From Deltaproteobacteria bacterium (GTDB lineage: Bacteria > Myxococcota_C > UBA6777), in contig PCBK01000114.1 of the NCBI GenBank assembly GCA_002731275.1, positions 40,237 to 104,236 of the forward strand: a stretch of 64,000 bases of DNA, given 5' to 3'. Of this stretch, positions 1-8,018 are shown piece after piece (positions within the stretch are counted from its first letter, which is position 1; each line of letters begins with the position of its first letter). Below the pieces are notes generated by a model. The model was not told the DNA's origin. It worked only from the letters and a program-made list of their open reading frames with translations, and did not search any database. Made by a program: the position numbers and the translations under genes.

Positions 1-1308
1 CAACAGGAGCATATGAGGCCACACTGTTGCGAGGGAGCCGCCTCTCACAAAGAGCGCCAGGAAGGCATCAAGCCCCCATCCCAGAGGGGATATCTGACTG
101 AGTGTTTGTAACACTGGAGGCATGATGAATGTAGGGACCATCAAGCCACCAATGGCTGCTGAGATGACGATACTGATCGCGCCAATCATCGCAGCCTGAT
201 CGTGTGTCTTGGCTGCCACTCCAAGGAGAATACCAAATCCGACGGCTGCAAGCGCCGCGCAAATGGCCACGAGTAAGATCGCCAGTGGTTGATTCCCCAT
301 CTCCAGAACAGGTGTCCCAAGCATCGGTAGAATGGTCTTGCCCATGAGCAGCATCAGCGCCAGTTGGCTGAGACAGACGAGCATGTACACGATGATCTTT
401 CCAGCGAAGAGGAGGGTCGATGAGACTGCCATCGTCCTCAGTCGTGTGAATGTGCCTTCGACTCGCTCTTTGATGATGTTGTTAGAGAGGGGGATGACGA
501 TAAAGAACATGGCGAACAAGGTCCACGCTGGGACGTTTTGTTGCACAGAGGTCGGGACTTTCGTCTTGTTGTCCTGTCTCGCCGTGTGTTCTTTGAGGCC
601 AAACATCGAGATCTTGCCCCAAGGGAACCCTAATTTCGGTGTTTGTGGTGTGCTCCCCATCGCGACGTTGGGGCCCATGATCTGTTTCATACACGCTCGC
701 AGCTCGCCAGGCAGGGCTTTTGTGTATCCATCGAGGATGGCTGTCAGTACCTTCTGTATCTCGATCTTCTCGGAGAAGTTGCGAACGGCGCTGCGGACGG
801 AGTGCCGAAAAGAGACGCGGATCGTCGGATCAAAAAATATCCCGATGTGTAGCGCTTTGTCTTTCGGAAAGGGGATGGTTTTGGCGTCTGGATTGCGTCT
901 CTTTCTGTTCTGAGAGAGGACGGCGAGGGCGATTTGGGTCGCGCGCTTCGTCGCTCTCTGTGATGTCTTTGGGGGGATGTACAGTCCGACCTGCACGTCA
1001 CCACGGGCGACATGTTGTTTGAGCGTCTGGAACGTAAGTGGTCGTTTGCCGAGCGAAGTGCGGAGCGTAAACTGCGGTGAGGAGCGCATCCCTTTCTCGA
1101 TGGTGCGTCCGATTTCGCCTGTGTCTTCGTTGAGCAAGAGGATCTCGACACGAGCATCTTTGAGCGCGCGGAAGGCTCCTTCTTGGACGAGAGAGACGAT
1201 CAGCACGAGGACCATGGGCATCAAATACACCATGCCCATGCTCGTCCAATCGCGCCGCAAGATGATGAACTCTTTATGAATAGAGGCGAGGAGACGATAC
1301 ATACTCAT
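1..1308 (-). CDS. ABC-2 type transporter permease (3' end outside window)
   Basis: Membrane subunit of an ABC-2 exporter (drug, lipid or polymer efflux family); substrate unknown. The reading frame is open from an ATG at 1308 to the window edge, 436 codons, so the C-terminus is missing. An N-terminal transmembrane helix (about residues 25-42) is followed by a large extracytoplasmic domain, then a block of hydrophobic helices encoded below about position 530. Near the visible end is a motif reading ISPLGWGLDAFL, typical of the ABC-2 permease family just before the last helices. The start ATG overlaps the stop of the upstream ATPase gene by four bases (ATGA), indicating translational coupling and one transporter unit. 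The YhhJ/YbhR-like layout with a large periplasmic loop is an inference from the hydropathy visible by eye. Confidence 0.85.
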   Translation of the reverse strand, partial: MSMYRLLASIHKEFIILRRDWTSMGMVYLMPMVLVLIVSLVQEGAFRALKDARVEILLLNEDTGEIGRTIEKGMRSSPQFTLRTSLGKRPLTFQTLKQHVARGDVQVGLYIPPKTSQRATKRATQIALAVLSQNRKRRNPDAKTIPFPKDKALHIGIFFDPTIRVSFRHSVRSAVRNFSEKIEIQKVLTAILDGYTKALPGELRACMKQIMGPNVAMGSTPQTPKLGFPWGKISMFGLKEHTARQDNKTKVPTSVQQNVPAWTLFAMFFIVIPLSNNIIKERVEGTFTRLRTMAVSSTLLFAGKIIVYMLVCLSQLALMLLMGKTILPMLGTPVLEMGNQPLAILLVAICAALAAVGFGILLGVAAKTHDQAAMIGAISIVISAAIGGLMVPTFIMPPVLQTLSQISPLGWGLDAFLALFVRGGSLATVWPHMLLL

Positions 1309-2117
1309 CGATCCCTGAGCTGTTTGCCTGTGAGGGCTAAGAAGAGTTGTTCGAGGTTATCACATTCGGGTTTTTGTGCGAGCAATTCCCACGGCTCGCC
1401 TTCGGTCAGGACACTACCGTTGTCCACGATCGCGACGCGACTACAGAGCTGCTCGACTTCTTCCATGTAATGGGTGGTGTAGAGGACTGTCATGCCTTCT
1501 TCATTCAGCACGCGCAAATTCTCGAAGATCATATTCCTCGACTGCACGTCAATCCCCACCGTGGGCTCATCGAGCAGGAGGAGTTTGGGACGGTGTAGGA
1601 TACCGACCGCGATGTTTGCCCGTCGTTTCATACCCCCGCTGCAGTGTTTGATCTGGCGTGTTCGGTGCTCGGAGAGTGAGACGACTTCGAGACATTCGTC
1701 GATGCGTTTGTGGAGGTGGGCACCGCGAAGACCTTGCATCTTCCCAAAAAAGCGCACATTCTCGACAATCGTTAAGTTCTCGTAGAGCGCGATCTCCTGG
1801 GGGACAAATCCTATCAACTGAAAGCAGGCTGTGGGGTGTTGTTTGAGCGAGATGTCGTTGTACCAAATCTCACCGCTTGTTGGAGAAAGCAGACCACACA
1901 TCATCGATATCGTAGTTGTTTTTCCTGCACCGTTTGGTCCAAGAAATCCAAAAAACTCTCCCTCTCGAATACGCAACGAGAGACCATCGACGGCTGGAGT
2001 GTCACTGCCGGGGTATTGTTTGACCAGATCCTGTAGGGTCACCAGTGTGGAGTGGTTCATCAATTTGCGTGTTGTGCTCGTAGTTTGTCGTTGATTGGGA
2101 GGTGTCTTTTTCACCAT
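1305..2117 (-). CDS. ABC transporter ATP-binding protein
   Basis: ATPase subunit of the exporter formed with the overlapping downstream permease. 270 residues. All ABC signatures are present in order: Walker A GPNGAGKTT, Q-loop region (FVPQE), signature SGGMKRR, Walker B LLLLDEPTVGID, and a switch His in YTTHYMEE. The closest broad family is the CcmA/DrrA-type exporter ATPases that pair with ABC-2 permeases. The start at 2117 lies just behind a plausible promoter with almost no leader and no clear Shine-Dalgarno; an internal Met at 2060 (residue 20) is an alternative start because the first 19 residues are polar and not part of the fold. The substrate cannot be deduced. Confidence 0.92.
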   Translation of the reverse strand: MVKKTPPNQRQTTSTTRKLMNHSTLVTLQDLVKQYPGSDTPAVDGLSLRIREGEFFGFLGPNGAGKTTTISMMCGLLSPTSGEIWYNDISLKQHPTACFQLIGFVPQEIALYENLTIVENVRFFGKMQGLRGAHLHKRIDECLEVVSLSEHRTRQIKHCSGGMKRRANIAVGILHRPKLLLLDEPTVGIDVQSRNMIFENLRVLNEEGMTVLYTTHYMEEVEQLCSRVAIVDNGSVLTEGEPWELLAQKPECDNLEQLFLALTGKQLRDR

Positions 2118-2138
2118 GCAAACGAATATAGGGTGCGC

Positions 2139-2168
2139 AATCTAACAGGGATCAGTGTGGAGTGTCAA
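2139..2168 (-). promoter_or_regulatory. Candidate sigma70 promoter for the ABC exporter operon
   Basis: On the minus strand a perfect -35 (TTGACA, 2168-2163) is followed after 18 bp by an extended -10 (TGT then TAGATT, 2144-2139). Transcription would start near 2132, leaving only about 15 nt before the ATG at 2117, which fits the missing Shine-Dalgarno. Judged by eye only. Confidence 0.45.
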
Positions 2169-2267
2169 AGGATCCCCACGGATTCATTGAGGGGGGTGGA
2201 GCATTTGGCTCGATAAATACGTCTCAGTGAGAGATAATATGCGGTGGGGTGTGAGGGAGAGGGGCTG

Positions 2268-3428
2268 TTACCCTTTACGTCTACCTGGAAGGATTCCTTC
2301 TAGCTTGGCGATGATCCCGAGCATTATCTCGTCCGCGCCACCACCGATAGACATCAATCTGGCATCGCGGAAGTAACGCGCCATGGGGTACTCCTCCATG
2401 TATCCCATCCCGCCGTGGAATTGCATACAGATGTCGGCCACTTCGCGAGACAGACGACCGGCTTTCAATTTGGCCATGGAGACTTCGCGTGTGCAATCGT
2501 ATCCCTGGATCACTTGATCGGCGCAGTAGTAGTTGAGGTGTTTGAGGCACTCCATCTCCGTCAAAAGTTCGGAGATCTTAAAGTGAATCCATTGGTTGTC
2601 GATCAGCGGTTGACCAAATGTCTTGCGCTCTCGGCAATAGTCGATGGTCATCTTGACGATCTTCTGCATCCCGCCGAGGGAGAGGACAGAGCCGATCAGT
2701 CGTTCTTTTTGGAATTGTTGCATTTGGAGGATGAAGCCCATGCCTTCTTCGCCGATGCGGTTGGAGATGGGGACGCGGACGTTCTCGAAGGACAACTCAG
2801 CAGTGTCACTCGAAAGGTTCCCCATTTTGTCGAGCTTGCGGCTGACTTCAAAACCGGGAGTGTCTGTCGGGACGATGATCAGAGACATACCTTTGAAGGA
2901 TTTTCCTGGTGTTGTGCGCGCGAGCAAGCACACCCAATCGGCTTGGCATCCGTTGGTGATGTAGAGTTTGCTGCCGTTGATCACGTACTCATCACCGTCG
3001 ACTTCGGCTTTGGTGCCGATGGAGGCGACGTCTGAACCTGCGTTTGGTTCTGTGACGCCAATGGCGGCGACCATATCACCTCGCACAGCAGGTGCGAGAT
3101 ACTTCTCTTTGAGCTCGGGGGAGCCAAATTGTGCGAGCGCAGGGGTCGCCATATCCGTTTGGACAGCGATGGCCATGGGGATCCCCGCGCAATTCACACG
3201 ACCGAGTTCTTCGGCGAGGACGACGTTGTAGGAGTAGTCGAGGCCCATTCCTCCGTACGCTTCTTCGTATGAAGGTCCCAAAAATCCGAGGTCGCCCATC
3301 TTTTTAAACAATTCGTGTGCTGGAAAGATCCCTTCTTCTTCCCATTTGTCGACATAGGGGTTGATCTCTTTGTCGATAAATTTGCGGATACTTTGGCGGA
3401 ATTGGTTGTGTTCTTGGGTAAATTGCAT
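2268..3428 (-). CDS. Acyl-CoA dehydrogenase
   Basis: FAD flavoprotein introducing a trans-2 double bond into an acyl-CoA, passing electrons to ETF (family knowledge). 386 residues, normal length. N-terminal helical domain, then the family signature GVTEPNAGSD (about residues 125-135), the β-domain motif LYITNG, and the C-terminal signature FHGGMGYMEEYPMARYFRD. The C-terminal loop reads GGGADEIM, so the catalytic Glu is not at the SCAD/MCAD position; this resembles long/branched-chain or citronellyl-CoA-type enzymes, where the base comes from an earlier helix. The ribosome site GAGGTAG precedes the ATG. It starts 5 bp after the TPR gene of the Bat-like operon, so it may be cotranscribed although no functional link is obvious. 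Exact substrate unknown. Confidence 0.93.
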   Translation of the reverse strand: MQFTQEHNQFRQSIRKFIDKEINPYVDKWEEEGIFPAHELFKKMGDLGFLGPSYEEAYGGMGLDYSYNVVLAEELGRVNCAGIPMAIAVQTDMATPALAQFGSPELKEKYLAPAVRGDMVAAIGVTEPNAGSDVASIGTKAEVDGDEYVINGSKLYITNGCQADWVCLLARTTPGKSFKGMSLIIVPTDTPGFEVSRKLDKMGNLSSDTAELSFENVRVPISNRIGEEGMGFILQMQQFQKERLIGSVLSLGGMQKIVKMTIDYCRERKTFGQPLIDNQWIHFKISELLTEMECLKHLNYYCADQVIQGYDCTREVSMAKLKAGRLSREVADICMQFHGGMGYMEEYPMARYFRDARLMSIGGGADEIMLGIIAKLEGILPGRRKG

Positions 3429-3433
3429 GAAAG

Positions 3434-4105
3434 CTACCTCGTTTGTGGTTTGGGCTTATGCAGCCGACTGTATGGGATAAACCGATCGAATGTTTTGAGT
3501 CGAATGCGACGTAGTTCAGGGAGTTTGAGTGTGCGGTCTTTGGGAGGACCGAGTTGTTGATGTTTCTTCTTGGCGCGTTTGCGTGGCGGAGACTTTTTCA
3601 ACCTTGGGGGTGGGGGTCTCTTTTGTTGCTTTTTTTGGGGTGGGGGTGGAGGAGGTGGTGATTGCATCTTGCGGAGTGTCAACTCCAAATTAAAGCGGGC
3701 GGTCTCACACTGTGGATCGAGCCGCAGGGCTTTGGCATACATTTGCAGTGCGATGCCCCATTTCTTTCTCTTGTAGTAGGTGTTGCCGAGATTGGTCAGC
3801 GCTTTTGGGCGAAGCGACGCGGGCAACCCCTTGAGGCTCTCTTTGTAAGCCGCTGCGGCTTTTTTGTACGCGCCTTGGGCAAAGTAAGCGTGTCCAAGGT
3901 ACCATGCGATTTGAGGGGTGTGTCCCCACGATTTTTGTGCCGTGAGGTAGTGCTGAAGAGCCTGCGCGAACTGACCACTGCGTAAATGCTTGTGTCCGAG
4001 TTGAAGGTGATTGGCAGCGTAAGACGAGGAGGGAAGGAGCAAGAGGCCGAGGAGTAAAAAGAGGAACGTTTTAGTGGTCCTCTCGCGAAGTAAGCGCATG
4101 AGCAT
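3434..4105 (-). CDS. Exported TPR protein (BatC-like position)
   Basis: About 223 residues. An N-terminal signal peptide or anchor (basic start, long Leu run, ending near SSSYA) is followed by roughly three tetratricopeptide repeats (residues ~32-135), then a Pro/Lys-rich tail with a run of seven prolines and lysine clusters. It sits last in the vWA cluster, where Bacteroides aerotolerance (Bat) operons and their relatives carry a TPR protein called BatC, so a scaffold role for the membrane vWA proteins is inferred. The frame is open much further upstream, but that stretch overlaps the neighbouring gene in another frame, so the Met at 4105 (or 4099) in front of the signal peptide was chosen. 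No clear Shine-Dalgarno. Confidence 0.78.
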   Translation of the reverse strand: MLMRLLRERTTKTFLFLLLGLLLLPSSSYAANHLQLGHKHLRSGQFAQALQHYLTAQKSWGHTPQIAWYLGHAYFAQGAYKKAAAAYKESLKGLPASLRPKALTNLGNTYYKRKKWGIALQMYAKALRLDPQCETARFNLELTLRKMQSPPPPPPPQKKQQKRPPPPRLKKSPPRKRAKKKHQQLGPPKDRTLKLPELRRIRLKTFDRFIPYSRLHKPKPQTR

Positions 4106-4190
4106 AATGTTGCATTTTTTGGGTAGGGTCGGGCCATGTGTCCGACCTTGATGTTGTATGTCTTTTTCGCGAGAGGACCATCCGGCAGCC

Positions 4191-4817
4191 TTACTCTTGG
4201 ATCTGGATGTCGAGTGGGATGTGCAGCGCGACCGCGAGCATGTTCGCGAAGGCGAGGCCGTCGTAGTATGTGCCCTCTGGGTCTTCGCGTTCTTCGCCTG
4301 TTTCGGCGACGAGTAGGTCGTCATCTTCGGGGAGGCCGATGAGTGAAATCTCGGCGTTGTAGCCGTCGTAGTTTCCAAAGCTGTGTGGATTTGGAAGGGC
4401 GCGTGTGTTGCGGGTGTGTGTGAGTTTGATCGTCTGTACTTCGTCGAGTGGGTACTCGATCTCATCTTCTCCACGGCGCCAGAAAAGTCGTTGTTTGTGC
4501 AATTGGAAGTCCCAGATGGTTGGGAGATAAGCACCTGTTTTCCAGCGGCCGAGCAAGTAAATTCCACCGAGCACGAGGGCCCAAGAGAGTCCCTGGAAGG
4601 GTTCACTCGCGAAGGCACCAAAGGTGAGCCCAAAGAAGGTACAGAGAGTGATGACAAAGAGGGGTTCATGTTGTCCATTGCGTCGTTGGTAGACGAGTCT
4701 GTAGCCTGGGATATACTCGACCACTTCCCCTGCGAATGCTTGTTGCGCTGGATTCCACTCTGGGATCTTGAGTGTAGGTTCTTGTGTGTCTTCTTCTTCA
4801 TATATGTCTTCGTTCAT
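4191..4817 (-). CDS. Two-TM membrane protein of unknown function
   Basis: 208 residues; family not recognised. An acidic N-terminus (residues 1-12) is followed by a cytoplasmic segment, two closely spaced transmembrane helices (about 53-70 and 77-91) and a long C-terminal domain with alternating hydrophobic and charged residues, suggesting a β-rich domain. The arrangement of a helical hairpin followed by a β domain resembles membrane PH-like (YdbT/DUF304-type) proteins, but no diagnostic motif is visible. It lies 39 bp downstream of the BatB-like gene and 85 bp before the TPR gene, within the same run of minus-strand genes, so participation in the vWA membrane complex is an inference from position. 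Confidence 0.72.
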   Translation of the reverse strand: MNEDIYEEEDTQEPTLKIPEWNPAQQAFAGEVVEYIPGYRLVYQRRNGQHEPLFVITLCTFFGLTFGAFASEPFQGLSWALVLGGIYLLGRWKTGAYLPTIWDFQLHKQRLFWRRGEDEIEYPLDEVQTIKLTHTRNTRALPNPHSFGNYDGYNAEISLIGLPEDDDLLVAETGEEREDPEGTYYDGLAFANMLAVALHIPLDIQIQE

Positions 4818-4856
4818 GATGCGTCTCGCTCTGTGTGAAAGAGGTACAACGCAAAA

Positions 4857-5765
4857 TTAATGCGGCCAAAGCCTGTTGCCAAGTAGAAAACCGATTCCAA
4901 GCATCAAAAAGATGGGAAAGCGCTCGGTTTTTTGTGAACTCTTTTGTTTTTTGACCTCTTCGCGCTGCATAAATTGGAGGCTGGAGAGCACGCGCTGGAG
5001 GCCAAAGCCAACGGCGTCTACATGGATATAGTCGCCTCCTGCTGCGGTCGCGAGTTGTCGTAATTGCTGTTGGTTTGCGCCTGTTGCGCCAAGTCCCACG
5101 ACAAATAGATGTGTGCCACTCTTTTTGAGGGCGCGCGCTGATGGGAACAGTGACGGAGAGGCGCTTGTCCCGTCTGACAAGATCAACATCGCGCGCCCAG
5201 CTCTGTTTGAGGTGCGTTTTTCGATGATCTGTTTGGCGCGACGAAGCATGTCTGAGAGCGCTTGACCTGGCAGGGGAGGTCTTGTCGGCTTGTGATGCCA
5301 GGCGAGCTCCCTGATCGCGGTGTAATCTTGTGTAAATGGGCACTGTAGACCCATCTCGCCGTCGAATGTCATGAGCGCGACACGGTCGCCTTTGAGTTGC
5401 TGCAAAAAGGATTGAATCTCTTGGACAGCTCGCTGCCATCTGGACGGTGCGGTGTCCTTTTTCTTCATGGATGGGGACAGATCAAGCGCCACGATCAAAG
5501 ACATGCGTGTGGTGCCTGTTGTCGCTTGCGCTGTGCCCCACTGTGGGCGAGAAGACGCGAAGATCAGGGCCGCGACGGCACACCAGAGTGTGGCGTGTTG
5601 GATGAGTTTGGTTTGGAGAGAGCGTGTGTTGAGTTGTTTGTCCCGTGCTTTGGGGATTGCAATCTGGTGTGCTCTTCGGCTTCGCAACAGATCGAGCGCC
5701 ATCAACCATGCGAGGGCCGGAAGGAGTAGCATCAATGAGAGCAGATTGGGTGCACCAAATGTCAT
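4857..5765 (-). CDS. batB: BatB-like vWA domain membrane protein
   Basis: 302 residues. N-terminal membrane helix (residues ~6-24), a second helix (~57-72), a von Willebrand A domain with the metal-site motif DLSPS (95-99) and a downstream LSDGT, then a C-terminal helix. This is the BatA/BatB topology: a vWA domain held at the periplasmic face of the inner membrane (family knowledge). A TTG three bases upstream is also in frame; the ATG at 5765 was chosen because AGGGA lies six bases before it. The gene starts 36 bp after batA ends. Bat proteins are linked to oxidative-stress tolerance or envelope integrity in other bacteria; the role here is inferred. Confidence 0.85.
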   Translation of the reverse strand: MTFGAPNLLSLMLLLPALAWLMALDLLRSRRAHQIAIPKARDKQLNTRSLQTKLIQHATLWCAVAALIFASSRPQWGTAQATTGTTRMSLIVALDLSPSMKKKDTAPSRWQRAVQEIQSFLQQLKGDRVALMTFDGEMGLQCPFTQDYTAIRELAWHHKPTRPPLPGQALSDMLRRAKQIIEKRTSNRAGRAMLILSDGTSASPSLFPSARALKKSGTHLFVVGLGATGANQQQLRQLATAAGGDYIHVDAVGFGLQRVLSSLQFMQREEVKKQKSSQKTERFPIFLMLGIGFLLGNRLWPH

Positions 5766-5801
5766 CAAATGTCCCTGAATCGTATCTTTTTTTCGTTGAG
5801 C

Positions 5802-6770
5802 TTACGCGATCGTACGCAGTCGTGTCAATCGCAGTAAGAACATCAAGGCGAGAAGGCACAGCGCTGGAAGCAAAAACCATTGAAAGCGTTCGACTTTGAT
5901 ATGCCGATACTGTGCCGTTTTTCGTCTTGAGGGTGCGATCGTATTGAGAATGCTGTGTAGAGCTTGTTGGAAGCTCTTTTTGTTTTGCGCTTTGTGTGCG
6001 CTTCCGCCACTGAGCCGCGCGACCTTTTGGAGGATCTGCCATGGGGTGACGAGGGTACTTTTTTGTGCTCGACGATTGCGCCCTGGTTTTCCCATCAAGA
6101 TAGGGAATATCCTGATATGTCTCGCGCGGGCGAGCTGCGCCGCGAGCAATGGGTGGACCTGTCCTGCGTTGTTCTCTCCGTCTGTGAGGAGTAAGAGCGC
6201 TTTTTTTCGGTCCTTTTGGATGCCTTCCATCCGCGCGATACCGGTGGTCATAGCATCGCCAAGTGCCGTATCATCCCTGATGACGCCTGTTGTGACCTTG
6301 GACAACATCTCCTTGAGCATCACGAGGTCACTGGTCAGTGGACACAATGTAAAGGCTTCTTTTGCGAACAGCACGAGCCCCATGCGATCATTTCGCTGTC
6401 TTCTGTACTGGATGATGTCATGGAGCAGGGCTTTGGCGACTTTGAGTCGAGATGGGTAGAGGTCTTTGTGTAACATACTGCTGGAGGTGTCGAGCACGAG
6501 CATGATGTCGATGCCTTTATCCCACTTAGGCCAAGACGCAAGTCGCTGTTGTGGACGGGCCAACGCAAACACGAGCAGCACAAAGATCAAGCTCTGTGCG
6601 GGGACACTCAGCCGGAGCAAGTAAGTCCACAGGTTTTGGTGTGCTTCTGGGAGGACCTGTGTGCTAGAGAGGGTGATGTTGTGTGCGTTGTGAGCTGGAC
6701 GCGCACGCCACCACCACCAAATGGGGAGCCCCAAAAGTAGAATGAAGGACCAGGGATGTGCCCATACCAT
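5802..6770 (-). CDS. batA: BatA-like vWA domain membrane protein
   Basis: 322 residues from an ATG that overlaps the stop of the upstream gene in a TGATG arrangement, which fixes the start although the frame is open 58 codons further. Helices at about 5-21 and 58-72 are followed by a vWA domain with the MIDAS motif DTSSS (94-98) and LTDGENN, and a C-terminal transmembrane helix (near residue 300). It is similar in layout to the adjacent BatB-like protein but has a fuller MIDAS. BatA and BatB probably form a heteromeric membrane complex with the BatD-like and TPR proteins encoded beside them (inference from gene order in known Bat operons). Confidence 0.87.
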   Translation of the reverse strand: MVWAHPWSFILLLGLPIWWWWRARPAHNAHNITLSSTQVLPEAHQNLWTYLLRLSVPAQSLIFVLLVFALARPQQRLASWPKWDKGIDIMLVLDTSSSMLHKDLYPSRLKVAKALLHDIIQYRRQRNDRMGLVLFAKEAFTLCPLTSDLVMLKEMLSKVTTGVIRDDTALGDAMTTGIARMEGIQKDRKKALLLLTDGENNAGQVHPLLAAQLARARHIRIFPILMGKPGRNRRAQKSTLVTPWQILQKVARLSGGSAHKAQNKKSFQQALHSILNTIAPSRRKTAQYRHIKVERFQWFLLPALCLLALMFLLRLTRLRTIA

Positions 6771-7798
6771 CACAGCTGCTCCTGTGTCTGTTGTCGTGAG
6801 AGTTGTTGCTGGTGCCAGCCGTGGATGTGTTCGATCAATTCGAGCGCTCTCTTCATGTAGGGAACCGGAGAGGGGTGAGGCCATTGACCGCAAAAACGGA
6901 TGAGTTCGCTCTCTCGGAGCCATTGTGCGAATGGTTGCCCCCATGCAGGGGCATCTTCTTGTTCAAATCTGTGTGTGATCTCATGTGCGGTCTGTGCCGT
7001 GACGTTAAAGGTCGAAACACTATCTGCGTATTGTTTGAGGGTGTGTGATAACGCTCTGAAGAGCGCCTGACTCTCCTCGAAGGTTTGAGGGGGGCTCGCT
7101 TGAAGCGATTGAAGCGCCTGTTTGGCCGCTGTGTACGGATCGATCTGAGGTGTTTGTTCTGTGGGCTGCGTTCCCTTGATGCGGCGTAACAACACGATCG
7201 TGATGGCGATGAATCCTATGAGCAAGCCAATGCCTATGGACATCCACGGCATCGGTGGAGTGGGGTCGCTTGAGAGCGTGGTGTAGTTGTGGGCGACGTC
7301 GCCTGTTTGTCCTTGGTGCTTTCTCAGCTCTGCTGGTTTGAGGACCGCCTGGAATGACGCATTGGCTCCATAGCGCGAGCGCAGTTTGAACGAAGTGGCT
7401 GGTAATGTGATGGATTGTGGTCCTTGGGGCGTGTTGAATCTGAGGGGAATGGTGGGGAGCGTAAATGTCCCGAATCTCGATGGCATGTAGACCGCCAGAG
7501 GGATACGAATGACGAGACCATTGGAGACACGTCGTGTGTGCTGTTTTCCTGCGGTGCGTGCAGGGCCAAAGCGCGTCCTGACAAGCGGTTGAAGGGTGCT
7601 GTTGGCTGGGAGCGCGATGTGTGCGCGTATCGTGAAGACCTCACCGACGTATACTTGCTTGGGCCAAACGGAGAGTTTGTTGAGCGTGGCACGTTGGGCT
7701 GTTGCGCTGGTCGGCCTTGTAAGCAGTGAGGCCAGCAGGATACATATGGCAACGGAGAGGTTGCGATAGAGACGGAGCTTGTGGTACCAGCAGTGCAT
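6770..7798 (-). CDS. BatD/DUF4381-like membrane protein
   Basis: About 342 residues from the ATG at 7798, chosen because a signal peptide (LSVAICILLASLLTRP region) follows immediately; the frame is open 27 codons further upstream. A β-rich extracytoplasmic domain (~35-140) is followed by one transmembrane helix (about residue 205-225) and a helical cytoplasmic tail with charged residues. That plan (signal, Ig-like domain, TM, soluble tail) fits the BatD/DUF4381 proteins of MoxR-vWA operons. It is the first gene of the cluster and its stop overlaps the batA start by one base. Canonical MoxR ATPase and DUF58 genes, which usually begin such operons, are not next to it. Confidence 0.75.
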   Translation of the reverse strand: MHCWYHKLRLYRNLSVAICILLASLLTRPTSATAQRATLNKLSVWPKQVYVGEVFTIRAHIALPANSTLQPLVRTRFGPARTAGKQHTRRVSNGLVIRIPLAVYMPSRFGTFTLPTIPLRFNTPQGPQSITLPATSFKLRSRYGANASFQAVLKPAELRKHQGQTGDVAHNYTTLSSDPTPPMPWMSIGIGLLIGFIAITIVLLRRIKGTQPTEQTPQIDPYTAAKQALQSLQASPPQTFEESQALFRALSHTLKQYADSVSTFNVTAQTAHEITHRFEQEDAPAWGQPFAQWLRESELIRFCGQWPHPSPVPYMKRALELIEHIHGWHQQQLSRQQTQEQL

Positions 7799-7951
7799 AT
7801 CATCCACATGTGTTTTGTGTTGTACAGTCTGGTTGTCGCAGGGACCACACGAGACTGTGACGACTTTTGAAGGAGACATTTGGGGCGTATTGTTTGGAAT
7901 TCGTTCGCTGTAGTCAACAGGCTATGTGTTTTCCTGGTGTTTGCTCTTGCT

Positions 7952-7980
7952 TTGTAGGGCCTTTTAGAATATCTTGGTGA
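7952..7980 (+). promoter_or_regulatory. Weak candidate promoter for the PP2C gene
   Basis: A -10-like TAGAAT (7975-7980) is preceded after 17 bp by a poor -35 (TTGTAG). It lies 38 nt before the PP2C start in the divergent gap to the BatD-like gene. Supported only by spacing and one good hexamer. Confidence 0.25.
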
Positions 7981-8018
7981 GGACTTTTTTTTTCCTATTT
8001 TTCGAGTTGTGAGGAGAC

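Noticed and set aside
4106..4801. N-terminal extension of the TPR gene
   Set aside because: Overlaps the two-TM gene in another frame, is Ser/Thr-rich noise and lies before a clean signal peptide.
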